Assembly: GCA_944472155.2 (NCBI GenBank)
Contig: OX235271.1
Coordinates: 23,381,710-23,445,709 of the forward strand
DNA length: 64,000 nucleotides
Origin: Trichobilharzia szidati
Taxonomy: Eukaryota; Platyhelminthes; Trematoda; Strigeidida; Schistosomatidae
Direction: 5' to 3'
Under the pieces are notes generated by a model, which saw only the letters and a list, made by a program, of their open reading frames with translations, was not told where the DNA came from and did not search any database. Positions 43,025 to 54,792 of the stretch are shown here, in pieces (position 1 is the stretch's first letter; the number at the start of each line of letters is the position of its first letter). A program made the translations under genes and the position numbers.

Positions 43025-43212
43025 GTTACCGCGACCGAATTTAATCATTTTGAATTAGTTGTGTCCTCTGAGAAGCTGGTTGATTTAACTGCGAAGCTTT
43101 CGTTGCTTTACCATTCTAGGAAACATATTTAGTGGACAGGTTTTAGTAGGAAACTGACTTATTGGAATTCTTCATGAATGATGACATAATTGTATCTCTT
43201 GGTAACCACTGT
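43025..43212 (-). mobile_element. PLE terminal repeat (part 1 of a split copy)
   Basis: Inverse copy of 47965-48165. It holds the hammerhead-like motif (43130-43080 in reverse: AUGUUUCC, AAGCAACGAAAGCUUCGC). The element continues at 44079 after a LINE-P insertion, with aaccactgt duplicated at 43204-43212 and 44079-44087. Confidence 0.75.
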
Positions 43213-44078
43213 TGGCTGGCTGGCTGGATTCAACATAGAACTTGGCACCGAAGTGCAGCAGTTTGTGTTGCCCCGTTCCAAATAGCTCACAAAGGTAGAC
43301 AAGAAAATAAGTGAAGAGAATCAATAGAGTTTTGACAAGTATAAGAGTGAAACAGAATGAGTAATGGTAGAAAAGAATATGAAAGATTACAGAGACTGAA
43401 TACATCTCCATTGACAACGATTTTGAGCCATGTTGCCTATTGTCTCCAGCCATTGGTTCTTAGAGTCCCGAGGGCCCCAACCCGGAAGTCTGCATCTGCC
43501 TACCTGACTCAGTTTAACTGTCAGGGATTTCATGGATTGATGAGGCCATGTTTTTGTTTGGCCATCACTTACTCTTTTCCAACCTGCACCTATATCAGCT
43601 AGTAATGCCCGTCCGTCGGGGGAGGCGATGGTTAGGCATGCGCAGCACGTGACCTAGCTATCTCAATTTATGTAACTTTATAGCCTCGTCGATTGATTTT
43701 CCCTCTTTGCCCAACACTCTACGCCTGACGTCAACATTACTTACCTTATTGTGCCACCTAACGTGAGAAGGAGATCGTAGACATCTATGATCGAAAACAA
43801 TCAACCTTTTCATGTCTTCAACCCGTATTGGCCATGTTTCAGAGCCATAGAGAAGGACGGAGCGAACGGCTGAGCAGTACACACGTCCCTTGATTCATAG
43901 CCGGATGTCACGCCTACGCCAGAGATGGTGTAAGTTAGCGAAAGCAGTCCGAGCTTTTTGGATCCGTGCTGATATTTCGTCACCAATCAATCCGTTGGTG
44001 CTGATACAACTTCCCAAATAGGTGAAGTGGTCAACATGTTCTATCACTTCACTCCCTATCACTAAGCTAAGGGTTGGC
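43213..44078 (-). pseudogene. LINE-P inserted in a PLE
   Basis: 866 bp in reverse. From 44080: VIGSEVIEHVDHFTYLGSCI, GLIGDEISARIQKARTAFAN, LHHLWRRRDIRL, then [40 protein letters not shown], then VLGKEGKSIDEAIKLHKLR. The 3' end lies at 43213-43260 (ggctggctggctggattcaa in reverse). The coding frame is better preserved than in most copies. The 9-bp duplication aaccactgt flanks it. Confidence 0.9.
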
Positions 44079-44357
44079 AACCACTGTCGTGACTGGTTGT
44101 TAATTTACGTCTCTATTAATCATATTTTCATTGACTCGGAGTTCGAACATTCTTGTTGCGTGATTTACTTTTTATTAGCTGGTAAATTTTGACTATAATA
44201 ATGTATTTGTTAAGAGCTGACTGATTCATTTGAGTACTGTCAGCTTTCTAGAAATTCCCTGGTTGCACTATTTTTGGTGTTTCCTCTATTTAAAATTCCA
44301 ACATTATCGCAATCACATTGGTGTCCACAATTATCCACATGCATTGATATGAAACAG

Positions 44358-44408
<51 letters not shown>

Positions 44409-44815
44409 CCTTTTAGAGCCCATTTGTGTTGTTGGATTCGTATTCGAAGGGTACGCCCACTTTGCAGTTCATGCATGCGATTTATTTTGTTAATGGTATT
44501 AATTTTAGCTTCTTCTTTTTCTGTTGCGTCTCCTGCTCTGCACAATATCAAGGGAATTTTCTTATGGTCTATAATGAGGGTTTTTTGTTGGTGTTGTGAC
44601 TCGAAACGAAACACTTTTTGATGAAATTGTGAGGATATGCATTCTTTTTGCATTCCTTACAACACCGGAGCCTAACAGTGTGTTTGGCTTCTTTTAAACA
44701 ATGTCTGCACACAGTTTCTTTTGTGGGTAATTGGGTTATTACAACTTATAATTGAGTATTGAATTTAATAATGTCGTTGTAAACAAGAAATGCGCATATA
44801 TTAACATTATAAGTC
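44079..44815 (-). pseudogene. PLE coding end (part 2 of a split copy)
   Basis: The minus strand reads VCRHCLKEAKHTVRLRCCKE (Cys-rich linker, 44720-44655), INTINKINRMHELQSGRTLR (GIY-YIG region with the YIG part worn), RIRIQQHKWALK (catalytic helix Arg and His), CFISMHVDNCGHQCD, CDNVGILNRGNTKNSATREF and LES. An (AT)n run of about 45 bp (44360-44405) has expanded inside the coding region. The nuclease could not be functional. Confidence 0.75.
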
Positions 44816-44819
44816 TAAA

Positions 44820-45590
44820 ACTACAACAAATATGTAGGAGAAAATGGTGATTGATTGGGCATACACTAAGGTGTCCGTCGGATGATATCACGCACCAGGC
44901 CATCGCTCCAATGGAATCCAAATAGAAAGCGATGAGTAGGTCGTCCTAGGGTGACACGGAGGAGATCGTGTGGGGCGAGGGGGAGATGAGAGATCATGAG
45001 CAATCGTAAACCAAGCTGAAGAGAACAGCAGAAAATAGAATAAAGTGGAGATGTTTTTGATTGGACGCTAGTCAGTAACTAGTGTAATGTATTTAGTCCT
45101 ATATTCGGTGCAGACTGAATTCTATCAGTCATGTTTGCAATGTGGCCGCCATGCTATACACATATAATACCAACAATTCACAGTGCACCGTGATAGCGAG
45201 CCACCTAGTGGCATGGTGGCCACATTGCAAACATGACTGATAGAATTCAGTCTGCACCGAAGATAGGACTAAATACATTACACTAGTTACTGACTAGTGT
45301 CCAATGAAAATATCAAATGCAGTCCTACAGGAGGTCAATCGCGAGCCTGAATAGCTCAGTGGTAACGTCTCTGACTCCAGGCGGCACTGGGTGACGACGG
45401 TTCGTATCTCAGAAAGAACATGAGTTCCTTCGAGTTTGCGGATACACCTAGCTGACTGGTGAGTGCCAAATAGCACGAAACCTAGGTCCAAGGCTTCCTG
45501 CCGATTGCCTCCAACCATATAAATGGAGATGTGTTGTTGAAGCCCGATGTTCCACACGAAACCCAAAGGAATAATAATATTATTATAATA
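44820..45590 (+). mobile_element. RTE-A LINE 3' part, split by a composite insertion
   Basis: 44822-45054 and 45524-45590 are continuous in other RTE-A copies (..agtggagatgtgttgttga..). The first piece starts at the QQICRRKW-coding region. The second carries gaagcccgatgttcca and the (AAT)n-like tail. The composite element 45055-45523 separates them. Confidence 0.8.
45055..45523. mobile_element. composite hairpin, tRNA-like and hammerhead-like element
   Basis: Left, a long palindrome: arm 45063-45165 (gctagtcagtaactagtgta to ccgccatgc) and its inverse 45205-45306. Then a tRNA-like part with A box tagctcagtggtaacgtctc (45351) and B box acggttcgtatctc (45399). Then a hammerhead-like zone 45450-45500: CUGGUGA, helix II GUGC..GCAC, GAAAC, CUAGGUC. 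The duplication tggagatgt occurs at 45046-45054 and 45524-45532, so the whole unit moved as one. I do not know a named family with this order. Confidence 0.75.
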
Positions 45591-46016
45591 AGTCTAAAAC
45601 TATCATATGGATGTGGAATAAGGTTAGGATAAAAGCTATCACAAGGTTTTTTTTGGCGCATAGCTTTTGTAAACGCCAGAACAAATATATATATACCAGA
45701 TGTTGATAAAACACATTTAATAATGACAAAGAGAGTAATTGATGGTAGGACCTAAGAGTAACATTAGTCAGGAATGATGTAAGTGGCTAAATTAACTCAC
45801 AGTCAAAAGGATTGACTATTCATGGGAAAATTAGAACACCATGATTGGAAAGAAAAGGACTGATTTCAATAGATTTTTGTGGATAGAAACAAAGTTTAAC
45901 TAGAAAGGGTATAACAGTGTTCTAGGTTACTTAACTAAAGAAAATATCAAATAAATTATTATTATATTTTAATACTATTAAAATATAATTATTATTTATT
46001 TGATCTATTCCACAAT
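45591..46016. other. intron sequence, nothing recognised
   Basis: AT-rich. The last 15 bases (cacaatgcccaaacttt) resemble the foldback tail. Confidence 0.35.
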
Positions 46017-46030
46017 GCCCAAACTTTATA

Positions 46031-46827
46031 TTATATATTATTATTGTTCCCTTGGGTTCCTAGTGGAACATAGGGCTTCAACTGCACGTCTCCACTTGCT
46101 TCTGTCTTCTGTTGTACTTTTCACCTGCATCCATGTTAGTCCATACTGTTTCAACTCCTCTTCACACGATCTCCTCCATGTCACCCTTGGACGTCCCACT
46201 CGCCGCTTCCCTTTCGGGTTCCACTCGAGCACTGGCCTGATGCGCGATGTCACCCAACGGCCTCCTCAGCGAGTGTCCAATCCATCTTCACTTTCTCCTG
46301 CATATTTGTTGAGTGATTGGTTCTTGTTTTGTTTGTTCCCATAGTTTCTTGTTGGTGATTCTTTCCGGCCATCTGATCTTCAGTATAGAGCCAGAGAAGA
46401 CAGTTGTTGATAAAGGTCTGCAACAGGCTGTTGGAAATATTCTTTGTGACCCATTGGCCAAGTTTCTGATCCGTATAGAAGAACTGACTGACTTGACGTT
46501 CGTATTGAAAATCCGAATCACTTTGTTGTTGATGCAGGCTGAGTGACAGGGAAGATTTCCAGATTGGTTTCAGGTTGATGAATGTGTTTCTCGCCTTCCC
46601 GATTCTCGCTCGATTTGACATCCTCGTCCGTTCCTCCTGTAGTTGAGACAATGCTCCCAAGATAAGTGAATGAAGTAACCTCTTTCAAATGCCTCCCGTC
46701 GATAGTGATTGGCGTTGGATGTTGCTGCTGTTGTTGTTGTTGGTTGGTTATTTTCATAACCTCCGTCTTGTCTATGTTCACCTGGAGTCCTGTCTTTGCT
46801 GCTTCTTCTACCAGTTTGTCGGTTTTC
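46031..46827 (-). pseudogene. RTE-A LINE insertion with 14-bp target-site duplication
   Basis: 797 bp in reverse. From 46827: a KTDKLVEEAAKTGLQVN-like start, VNIDKTEVMKITNQ, HLKEVTSFTYLGSIVSTTGG, IGKARNTFINLKPIWKSS, RIFNTNVKSVSSSIRIRNLA (shifted), RWPERITNKKLWEQTKQEP, QQICRRK, and at the 46031 end the terminal motif with (AAT)n. The duplication gcccaaactttata is exact at 46017-46030 and 46828-46841. A young copy, with few shifts. Confidence 0.9.
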
Positions 46828-46841
46828 GCCCAAACTTTATA

Positions 46842-47022
46842 CAGACATTAAATAGCGGAAACACCAGAAATGTCAGGGAATTTCTAGAAACCTGGTAATA
46901 GTACTGAAATGAATCAGCTAGAGCTTAACAAACATATTACTATAGACGAAATTTACCAGCTAATAAAAAGTAAATCACGCGACAAGAAATTTCGAGTTCC
47001 AAGTCAATAAAAATGATCAGTA
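46842..47022 (+). mobile_element. PLE coding end (part 1 of a second split copy)
   Basis: attaaatagcggaaacacca, gggaatttctagaaacctgg and accagctaataaaaagtaaa parallel the inverse of 44.10-44.29 kb. It codes the end of the nuclease domain (NSGNTRNVREFLETW). It is interrupted at 47022 by an RTE-A and resumes at 47963. Confidence 0.75.
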
Positions 47023-47962
47023 ATTATTATTATTCTCTTGGGTTCCGAGTGGAACATAGCGCTTCAACAACACATCTCCACTTCATTCTATTCTTTGCTA
47101 TCCTCTTCAACTGGGCCCACGATTGCCCTAAATCACTCGTCTCCTCGCCATCACACGGCCTCCTCCATGTTACCCTTGCACCGATGATTCACTCGTTGCT
47201 TTGCATTTGGATTCCACTTGAGTGATGGCCTGCATTGCGCGCGATGTTATTCAACAGCCTCCTCAACGTAAGCCCGATCAACCCATCTCTATTCTCTCAC
47301 ACATATTTGTTGAGCGATCGGATCTTGGTTGGTTTGTTCCACTGCAGAGTTTCTTGTTACTAATTCTCTCTGGTCACCCATTTCATCTTCAATATGGAGC
47401 CAGCGAAGACGGGAGCTGTTAATAAAAGTCTCTGACTTGTTACAAATCCTTTTTGGTGACACACTGGCCAAGTTTCTGACCGAAATGGAAGCACTGACTA
47501 CTGACTGACTTAACATTTGTGTTGAGAGTCCGAATTTTGTTTTTTGTGCTGGAGAGTGCAGAAGATTTCCAAAATGATTTCAGAGTGGTCGTTTGTATTG
47601 TATTACCGTTTGTGCCCTTGAATTCTTCATCCATTTCGTGTGTCTGTAGTTGAAACCGTGCCTCCCAGATAAGTGAAGAAGGCAACCTTTGTCAAATCTC
47701 TCCCGTTGATGGTAATTAGTACTGGTTGTTGTTGTTGCTGCTGCTGCCGCTGTGGTTCGTTGGTTATCTTCATCACCTCCGTCTTCTCTGTGTTCACATG
47801 CAGTCCCGTTTTCTCCACCTCTTCAACCAGTTTGTTGGTTTTCTTCTGTAAATCTTCCAGTTTGTGTCACACGCACGAAATCCCGATCTTCTGGAGTCTT
47901 ATCGGAGGTCCTGTGTATTCCTGTTTTCTCGTTCCCCACACAGTCTGTCGCATCATTCAGAT
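47023..47962 (-). pseudogene. RTE-A LINE inserted in a PLE
   Basis: 940 bp in reverse. From 47950: QTVWGTRKQEYTGPPIRLQK-like, KLEDLQKKTNKLVEEVEKTG, LHVNTEKTEVMKITNEP, FTYLGGTVSTTDT, then a thumb with several shifts (ALSSTKNKIRTLNTNVKSVS) and the 3' end near 47030. It carries atcagta at both junctions (47016-47022 and 47963-47969). The paralogous PLE at 44.1 kb lacks it. Confidence 0.85.
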
Positions 47963-48170
47963 ATCAGTAGAGACGTAAATCAACAACCAGTTATGACAGT
48001 GGTTACCAAGAGATACAATTACATCATCAGTCATGGAGAGAATTCAAATAAGACATATTCATACTAAAACCCGTTCACTGAATATGTTGTCTAGAATGGT
48101 AAAGCAACGGAAACTTTGCAATTAAATCAACCAGCTCTTCTCAAAGGACACAACTTATTCAATAGGAAAT
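47963..48170 (+). mobile_element. PLE terminal repeat (part 2 of a second split copy)
   Basis: gagacgtaaatcaacaacca continues the PLE and runs to ggacacaacttattcaa. It is an inverse copy of 43025-43200. The hammerhead-like motif is at 48085-48145 (CUGAAUAUGUUG, hairpin, CAACGGAAACUUUGC). Confidence 0.75.
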
Positions 48171-48800
48171 GTTTTTTATAAAATAGCCAAGAAAGGGAGG
48201 GAAGGCGTTGGGTTGCTTTTAATTGTTTGGTGGCAATCGCCTTTAGACAGCACACAACATGGCCAGTGTCCAATAGCCAAATTTATATTTAACATCTGAT
48301 ATGGTTAAAGTACTCGTCGAACCACTTACATAATACAAATTCATATCAGACCAACTAATTGAGGGTATTCGAATATATTGAGATGAGAGTTTGGAAAATT
48401 TTGTTTTGCTCTATAACTTATACGTACTCACTTATTGAGGATAGCAGAACTGATCGATAACAGGCCAAATGACGACAAATACATGAGTGTATCAGAGTCC
48501 AGTCAAATCCTTGTTATCTATTCCTTTTTTCACCCGATCAATCAAGCTATAATAAGAGTATCAGCTTCATTTCCTCATAAAGGAGACTGATGTCGAAATG
48601 TTTTTCGGATTAAAAAAAACAACTCAAGAGCCAGAAAATTATTTTAAAAAACACTTCACTGAAGTATCTACAAGGTGAACTGATGCTATTCAATGATTTT
48701 ACTCCATTGACTTCACTCAAAGTGAATATGATTAATACTCAAGAACATGTATTGATTTTCGTAAATTTGAACTTACTCCCTATTATGGAATTAAAATATA
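48171..48800. other. intron sequence, nothing recognised
   Basis: No supportable feature. Confidence 0.35.
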
Positions 48801-48804
48801 TCAT

Positions 48805-49285
48805 TGATATTCAAGTGCTGGGTTGCAGGGATTTGATTTGATTGGTTACAGGATTTCATCATGAGGTGACATCTGTTAGAGAACCATTGGAAAACCAGTA
48901 CTGGAGTAGTGGACAGCCAGCTGTTTCGTCCTAGTGCTTGGGACTTCTCATCAGTACGCACCCACCGACAGGATTTGAACCTAGAAGAGGACCTCCCGAT
49001 TACAAGATGAGCTTGTAGACCATTCAGTAACCACTGGGACCCAAACCGATCCAATGGTCAGCCCATGAATTCTAAATTCTGCTAATTCACGCACAATATA
49101 GCACAACTGGCACTAGCCAATGTCATCGGCGGTGGCGAGTATTTGTCCTCACACCCGACCTGTTGTAACCTACTGGTCCCAAACTAAGACAAAATAGCTG
49201 TCCAGTACTCCACGGTGGTTTTCCTATGGTGTCAGCTCTAACTGATGTCACCTCATGATGAAATCCGATAACCGATAAAATATCA
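48805..49285. mobile_element. hammerhead SINE, opposed units
   Basis: The minus unit 48805-49160 is nearly full-length: 3' end aatattgatattcaagtgct in reverse, hammerhead 48895-48960 with core AUGAGAA and intact helices II and III, B box at 48970-48985 (worn), and the 5' start near 49165. From 49165 to 49285 a plus unit lacking the core follows (ctactggtcccaaactaaga, ctgtccagtactcc). Confidence 0.75.
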
Positions 49286-49379
49286 TTGCTTTTGTTCTTG
49301 TTTATATATCTATATATATTGTATTGTTTTGTTAAAATTTTCGTATATGGAAACCATTTCATTTATGTTTTTACTACAG

Positions 49380-49486
49380 TTGATGCTACTCAAATCCCTG
49401 GTTATCATTCTATTCCACCTGGTCTACCAGACTGGAAAACACATAGATTAGAGAGAAAGAATCGTGAAGCGGCTAGTTTGTATGCA
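49380..49486 (+). CDS. host gene, exon 8 of those seen
   Basis: The acceptor tttatgtttttactacag is followed by two bases completing a Val codon and 35 codons: DATQIPGYHSIPPGLPDWKT, HRLERKNREAASLYA. It is closed by the donor gtaagt in phase 0. Unlike the other exons this one is charged and helical, with the motif L-P-D-W-K-x-x-x-L-E-R-K. Together with the next exon it forms a tandem of P-x-W-K motifs. Similar short motifs occur in some actin-linked proteins (espin/forked, phostensin/taperin), which is only a hint. Confidence 0.85.
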
Positions 49487-50035
49487 GTAAGTATATTTGA
49501 TATACATGCACACATACATACCTTCTTATAGTTGTTATATATGTGTATTCTTTAACTAACTAGTGTATGTGTGATAAAAAAACGAGATGAGCAGCGCAAT
49601 GGAGCAAACAGTTAAATTTTTTATCAAAGCTAAAGCTTTAGATCAGATCAACAGTATAGTTTCATCGTTCAGTCTATAAACCATTGAATGCAGTAAGGTC
49701 TATTGTTCGAATTCTTTTACAAGTTGATTATTCTTTCAATTGCTTTGAGTCAAATAAATATTATTTAAGTTAGAGTATTAGTGTTCATCTACACTGAATA
49801 TATATTCTATCTCAGTTACCTAATAAACTGCTGACTCCAGCCAAGAGTCGCCACGATAACAGACATAATTATTGACTCCATTGAAGTAGAAATACTAATT
49901 AATTCATTTTATGGTTTATTTTGTGAAATAGCAGTTGTAAGTGGAATATATATATATATATCAAGGCTAGTCATCTTTGATCATAGGTATGTTTACCTGC
50001 TATCTCCTGTGTTAAGTAGTAGAATATAGTGAGTA
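49487..50035. other. intron sequence, nothing recognised
   Basis: A short (AT)n at about 49948-49961; otherwise nothing. Confidence 0.4.
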
Positions 50036-50039
50036 GTAG

Positions 50040-51135
50040 TGACCTTAGGAGTCTGTCTGTCTGTTTTCGAAATAGAACTTTGCAAATATGTGCGGCAGTT
50101 CAAGTCGCCACACTCCACTAGATGTAGGACACAAAGCAACAGAAGAAAGTGGGAGAAATGCATAATATAGACAGTAAACAGGGGTGTGAGACAAAGGTAT
50201 AGTAATAACGGAGAACAAAACAGTTTAATTGGAGATCGTAAGTCACAAGGAGTGGATGCATCTGCAACAGCCATTGAGAACGATTTTGAGCCATGTCACC
50301 AATTGTTTCCAACCATTGGTTTTTACCATCCCGAGGACCCCAACCAGTCAGGAAGTCTACACCTTCCTACGTGGCTTAGACTAACTGTTGCAGATTTCAT
50401 TGACTGGTAGAGCTATGTTTTCGTTTGACCGCCGCTAGCTGTTTTCCAGCCTGACCTTATATCAGCTAACATTGTCCGTCGAGGAAGGCGATGACTAGGC
50501 ATACGTAACACATGTCCCAACCATCTCAGTCGACGTAATCGCACAGTCTCGTCGGATGATTTCCCCTCCCTTCTTACCTAGCATTCGACGCCTAACCTCA
50601 ATATTGCCTAGCTTACCATACCACTTCACGCGGGAGATAGAACGCAGACACCTATGATCGAACACAGCTAATCTTTTCATGTCTTCTGCTCTCAATGGCC
50701 AGGTTTCACAGCCATAAAGGAGGACGGAGCGGACTGATGAGCAGTACACACGCCCTTTGGTCGATAACCAGTCGGATATCACATCTACGCCAGAGACGGC
50801 GTAAACTGGCATATGTGAAACTAGCCTGTATCCGTGCTGAGATTTTGTCAGCGATCAACCCATTGGGGCTGATGCAACTTCCTAAATAAGTGAAGCGGTC
50901 AACGTGCTCTACCACTTCACTTCCTGTTTCTAATCTAGGGGTCGATGAAGTCCAATCCTGCAACATCATCTTACATTTTACAGGGGCGAATCGCATGCCA
51001 AACATACGAAGATTGTTGCTCAAGGTGTTCAGTAGACTGCATTTTGTCAGCGTCCTCGCCTAGAAGGACTATATCACCTCATATTCTAAGTCAACGAGAT
51101 TATTCCCTGGTAGCAAGTCAATCCCAGGAGTACAA
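50040..51135 (-). pseudogene. LINE-P 5'-truncated copy
   Basis: About 1.1 kb in reverse. From 51110: a worn palm end (LVDLEYE-V-I where YADDIV is expected, 51095-51075), MSNNLRMFGMRFAPVKCKMM (51023), [60 protein letters not shown] (50720-50660), then the LRW..V-T-Y-A end and the 3' untranslated region to 50040. The catalytic box is deleted. Confidence 0.85.
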
Positions 51136-51640
51136 TATTTAGATAAGGATAGCAAGTTAATCGATAAGGTTGTGAGATTGCATCAGTTGTTTAATGGTTA
51201 CAGTATGTGTTATACATTCGAAGCTATTGCGTTCTTTATCTAAACCATGATAACTGGGTTAGGCGTAAGTGTGAAGAGAGTTAAGAGGATGGTCAAGTGA
51301 AAACCTGTTATCAAAACTCATGAAATTTTCCATTCTGGTTTTGAGTCACATAGACAGAGAGAGAGAGAGAAAGAGAGGTGACGCATGTCTGAAAATGGTT
51401 ATTAATGCCGCAAATGTATTCATTATGTGTGTTTTGCCAGATCCAATTAAATCCTCATTACTTTGTATGCAGTTTTTCGTTTCGCTGTAAATTACTCCTC
51501 TCGTTATACTTTGTGTGCACTTAATGCTTTTTTTATATGTATATGCCTACCTTTATGAAATGTGACAAGATGAATCAAAGCAAAGTTATGGTGAAGAGGG
51601 GAATAGGATATAAATGCATATTAGCCATTGCGGTTTATTT
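51136..51640. other. intron sequence, nothing recognised
   Basis: A (GA)n run at about 51353-51376. No gene. Confidence 0.4.
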
Positions 51641-52795
51641 CCATCCAAGTATTTATCGACCTCATTCAACATCTATATGACAATGCCACGTGTCAGGTGA
51701 ACTGATACACACCGAAAAATTCAGTAAAGCACTCGAAGTGAATACAGGAGTAAGATAAGACTGCCTATTATCACCTACGATGATATTCTTAATTGTAGTG
51801 GACTGGATTCTGCGGAACACTGTGTGTGAGGAACGAGAAAACAGGGATACGCTGGACCACCAGTAGAAAGACTACAAGATCTCGATTTCACGTGTGAATG
51901 ATGTACGTCTGTCACACTAAATCGATGACTTACAGGCGGAAATCAACAAACTAGCTGAAGAAGCAGTCTCAGAAGACTGGACTCCAGATACAAATACAGC
52001 AGACGGAGGTGATGAATGTAGCCAACTAGCCGCAACAACAACAATAACCAGCACCAATCACCATCGCTGGGAGAGATTTGATCGAGGTTACTTCTTTCAC
52101 TTATCCGGCTAGGATGCATCGTTTCAACTACAGACACACGGAACGGATGAAGATGTAAAAGCTGGCCAGCCAGAATCAGAAAGGCAAGGCAAGATACGCC
52201 TTCATCAACCTAAAACCAGATTGGAAATCTTCTGCACTCAGCCTCAGCATAAAGAACAAGATTCGTTTGGATTTTCAACACCAATGTCAAGTCAGTTAGT
52301 AGTCAGTGCTTCTTTACGGGTCAGAAACTTGCACTGCGATTCACAAAAAGGATTTGCAACAGGCTGTTGTAGAGGCTTATCAACAGCTGCCTACTTCTCT
52401 GGCTGTATACTGAAGATCAAATTGCTGGCTGGCCCGGAAGAATTAGCGATGAAAACTTCTGCAGTGGAACAAACCAACCAAGAGCCAATCGCTCAATAAA
52501 TGTGTATAAGAGAATAGAGATGGGTTGATCGAGCATACGTTGAGGAGGCTGCGGAATGACATCGCGTGCAATGTAGGCCATGACTCGAGTGGAATCGCAA
52601 TGAGAAGCAACGAGTGAGTCGTTGGTGCTAGGGTGACATGGAGTAGACCATGTTATGGGAATGAGATGAGAGATTATGGATAATCGTGTACCCAGCTGAG
52701 TAGGATGGCAGAAAAAAGAACATAGCGGAGATGTGTTGTTGAAGCGCTATGTTCCACTCGGAACCCAAGGGAATGATAATAATAAGTAACTGATG
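51640..52795 (+). pseudogene. RTE-A LINE, longest copy seen
   Basis: About 1.15 kb. It starts within the palm (TGVRQDCLLSPTMIFLIVVD-like at 51740-51800, then WILRNTV), continues with a worn catalytic area (51860-51930), EINKLAEEAVSEDWTPD, FFHLSG/FTYPA region, DSFGFSTPMSSQLVVSASLR (shifted), QEPIAQ, and ends with the terminal motif and (AAT)n-like tail at 52780-52795. Many stops; an old copy. Confidence 0.75.
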
Positions 52796-52839
52796 GTTTA
52801 GATAGTAAGTTCCTATGGTAACGTCAATCCAAGGTGGGC

Positions 52840-53065
52840 AATCTACACTTTCCTACAGTACTGAAGTCAGTATTCACTAACCGTATGAATTAATAACATG
52901 TCTTGTTCCGGTGATTATTCTATTCCCTCCAGTCCAATCTCGTTTTTCGCTAAAATATGACTTCAGAGCAGACGGTGATTAGACATCCGTAACACATGTT
53001 TCATTGACATCAACCATCTTATCTAGTACTCTCTAAGCCTAACTTCTAGATTGTTCATTAAGTGA
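52840..53065 (-). mobile_element. diverged LINE-P fragment
   Basis: ggtgattagacatccgtaac, acatgtttcattg and ctctctaagcctaacttcta on the plus strand follow, with many changes, the LINE-P region at 50.49-50.60 kb in the same orientation. Confidence 0.4.
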
Positions 53066-53728
53066 TTCTATGAAACAATAAAAATGATTGGTCTATCTTG
53101 GATAGGGTTTCTAATAATGTACCGAATACTTAACGGAATTTGCTGCATAATCAATTTCTCTTTCTTTGTCCAGCATCTTCAAGTAAAATATTAATTGTGA
53201 AAGTAGATCGTTTATTCCAAAATACTGTCTGACGACCCGAAGCGAAAACCCAATCTCTTATGATATTTTTCTCCTTTATCCCCTTCACAAGAAATATACG
53301 ATATTTGGTTGAAATCCAGTTTTTTTAAAAAAAAAAGAAGTTCAGGAATACATTTTGAGACACAAGGAGATATAGCTGAATAGTTGAAGACTACAGACAG
53401 GTAGTTCTACTTCTCAGACACACAGCTATCTCATGTATTCGGGATATGTGATGCCATCCACGATTAGGCGTTTTCTCAAGTTTAGTAAAAACGTAAGAAT
53501 CTCACCAGGCTGCAAGCATTTTAAATACTCGCGAGAGTAGAAAGTACCATTGAAGATCATATTTTAAATAGATTAAACCAAGATGAACAAGAGAAATTAT
53601 ATGCAGTATAATGAATACTATAGAGGTTTTTAGTAGCCCAAGTTTTATACAAACCGTTGGGTTATCATACTGAGATGGTAACGATTCTTAATTACCTGTA
53701 GTCATATTGATATTTCACAGGCATATTG
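53066..53728. other. intron sequence, nothing recognised
   Basis: No supportable feature. Confidence 0.35.
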
Positions 53729-53741
53729 TAGGACAAAGTGG

Positions 53742-54750
53742 ATGCAGATGACATAGTTCTGTTAGGGGAGGATGCTGACAAAATGCAGAGTCTTCTGAAC
53801 ACCTTGAGCAGCAATCTTCGTATGTTTGGCATGCGATTCGCCCCTGTGAAATGTAAGATGCTGCTACAGGACTGGACCACTACAACTCCTAGCTTCGTGA
53901 TAGGGAGTGAAGTGATAGAACATGTTGACCACTTCACCTGTTTGGGAAGTTGTATCAGCACAAACGGATTGATTGGTGACGAAATCTCAGCACGGATCTA
54001 AAAAGCTCGGACTGCTTTCGCTAACTTACACCATCTCTGGTGTAGGCGTGACATCCGGCTATCAACCAAGAGACGTGTGTACTGCTCATCAGTTCGCTCC
54101 GTCCTTCTCTATGGCTCTGAAACATGGCCAATACGAGTTGAGGACATGAAAAGTTTGACTTTTTGGTCATAGATGTCTACGATCTCTTTCTCACGTTAGG
54201 TGGCATAATAAGGTAAGTAATGTTGACGTTAGGTGTAAAGTGTTGGGCAAAGAGGGAAAATCAATCGAAGAGGCTATACAGTTACATAGATTGAGATGGC
54301 TAGGTCACGTGCTGCGCATGCCTAACCATCGCCTCCCCCGACGGACGGTCATTACCAGCTGATATAGGTGCAGGTTGGAAAAGAGTAAGTGGTGGCCAAA
54401 CAAAAACATGGCATTAATCCATGAAATCCTTGACAGTTAAACTGAGTCAGGTAGGGAGATGCAGACTTCCAGGTTGGGGCCCACCCTCGGGACTCTAAGA
54501 ATCAATGGCTGGAGACAATAGGTGACATGGCTCAAAATCGTTGTCAATGGCTTACGCAGATGTATTCAGTCTCTATAATCTTTCATATTCCTTTCTACTA
54601 TTACTCATTCTGTTTCACTCTTATACTTGTCAAAACTCTATTGATTCTCTTCACTCATTTTCTTGTCTACTTTGTATGCTATTTGGAACGTGGCAACTCG
54701 AACTGGTGCACTTCGGTGCCAAGTTCTATGTTGAATCCAGCAGCAGCAGC
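53742..54750 (+). pseudogene. LINE-P insertion with 12-bp target-site duplication
   Basis: A 1009-bp 5'-truncated copy starting right at the catalytic box (DADDIVLLGEDADKMQSLLN; Tyr lost at the truncation point). Then FGMRFAPVKCKMLLQDWTT, IEHVDHFTCLGSCISTNGLI, a stop at 54001, [20 protein letters not shown] (54070-54129), [20 protein letters not shown] (54290-54350) and the 3' untranslated region. The duplication aggacaaagtgg is exact at 53730-53741 and 54751-54762. Confidence 0.9.
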
Positions 54751-54792
54751 AGGACAAAGTGGTTAATTTTGGAGACTGTTGAACAAGGATAA

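Noticed and set aside
46666..46898. Open frames rich in Cys (CCCCCCC) on the plus strand.
   Set aside because: They are the antisense of the poly-Gln/(CAA)n-coding segment of an RTE-A copy.
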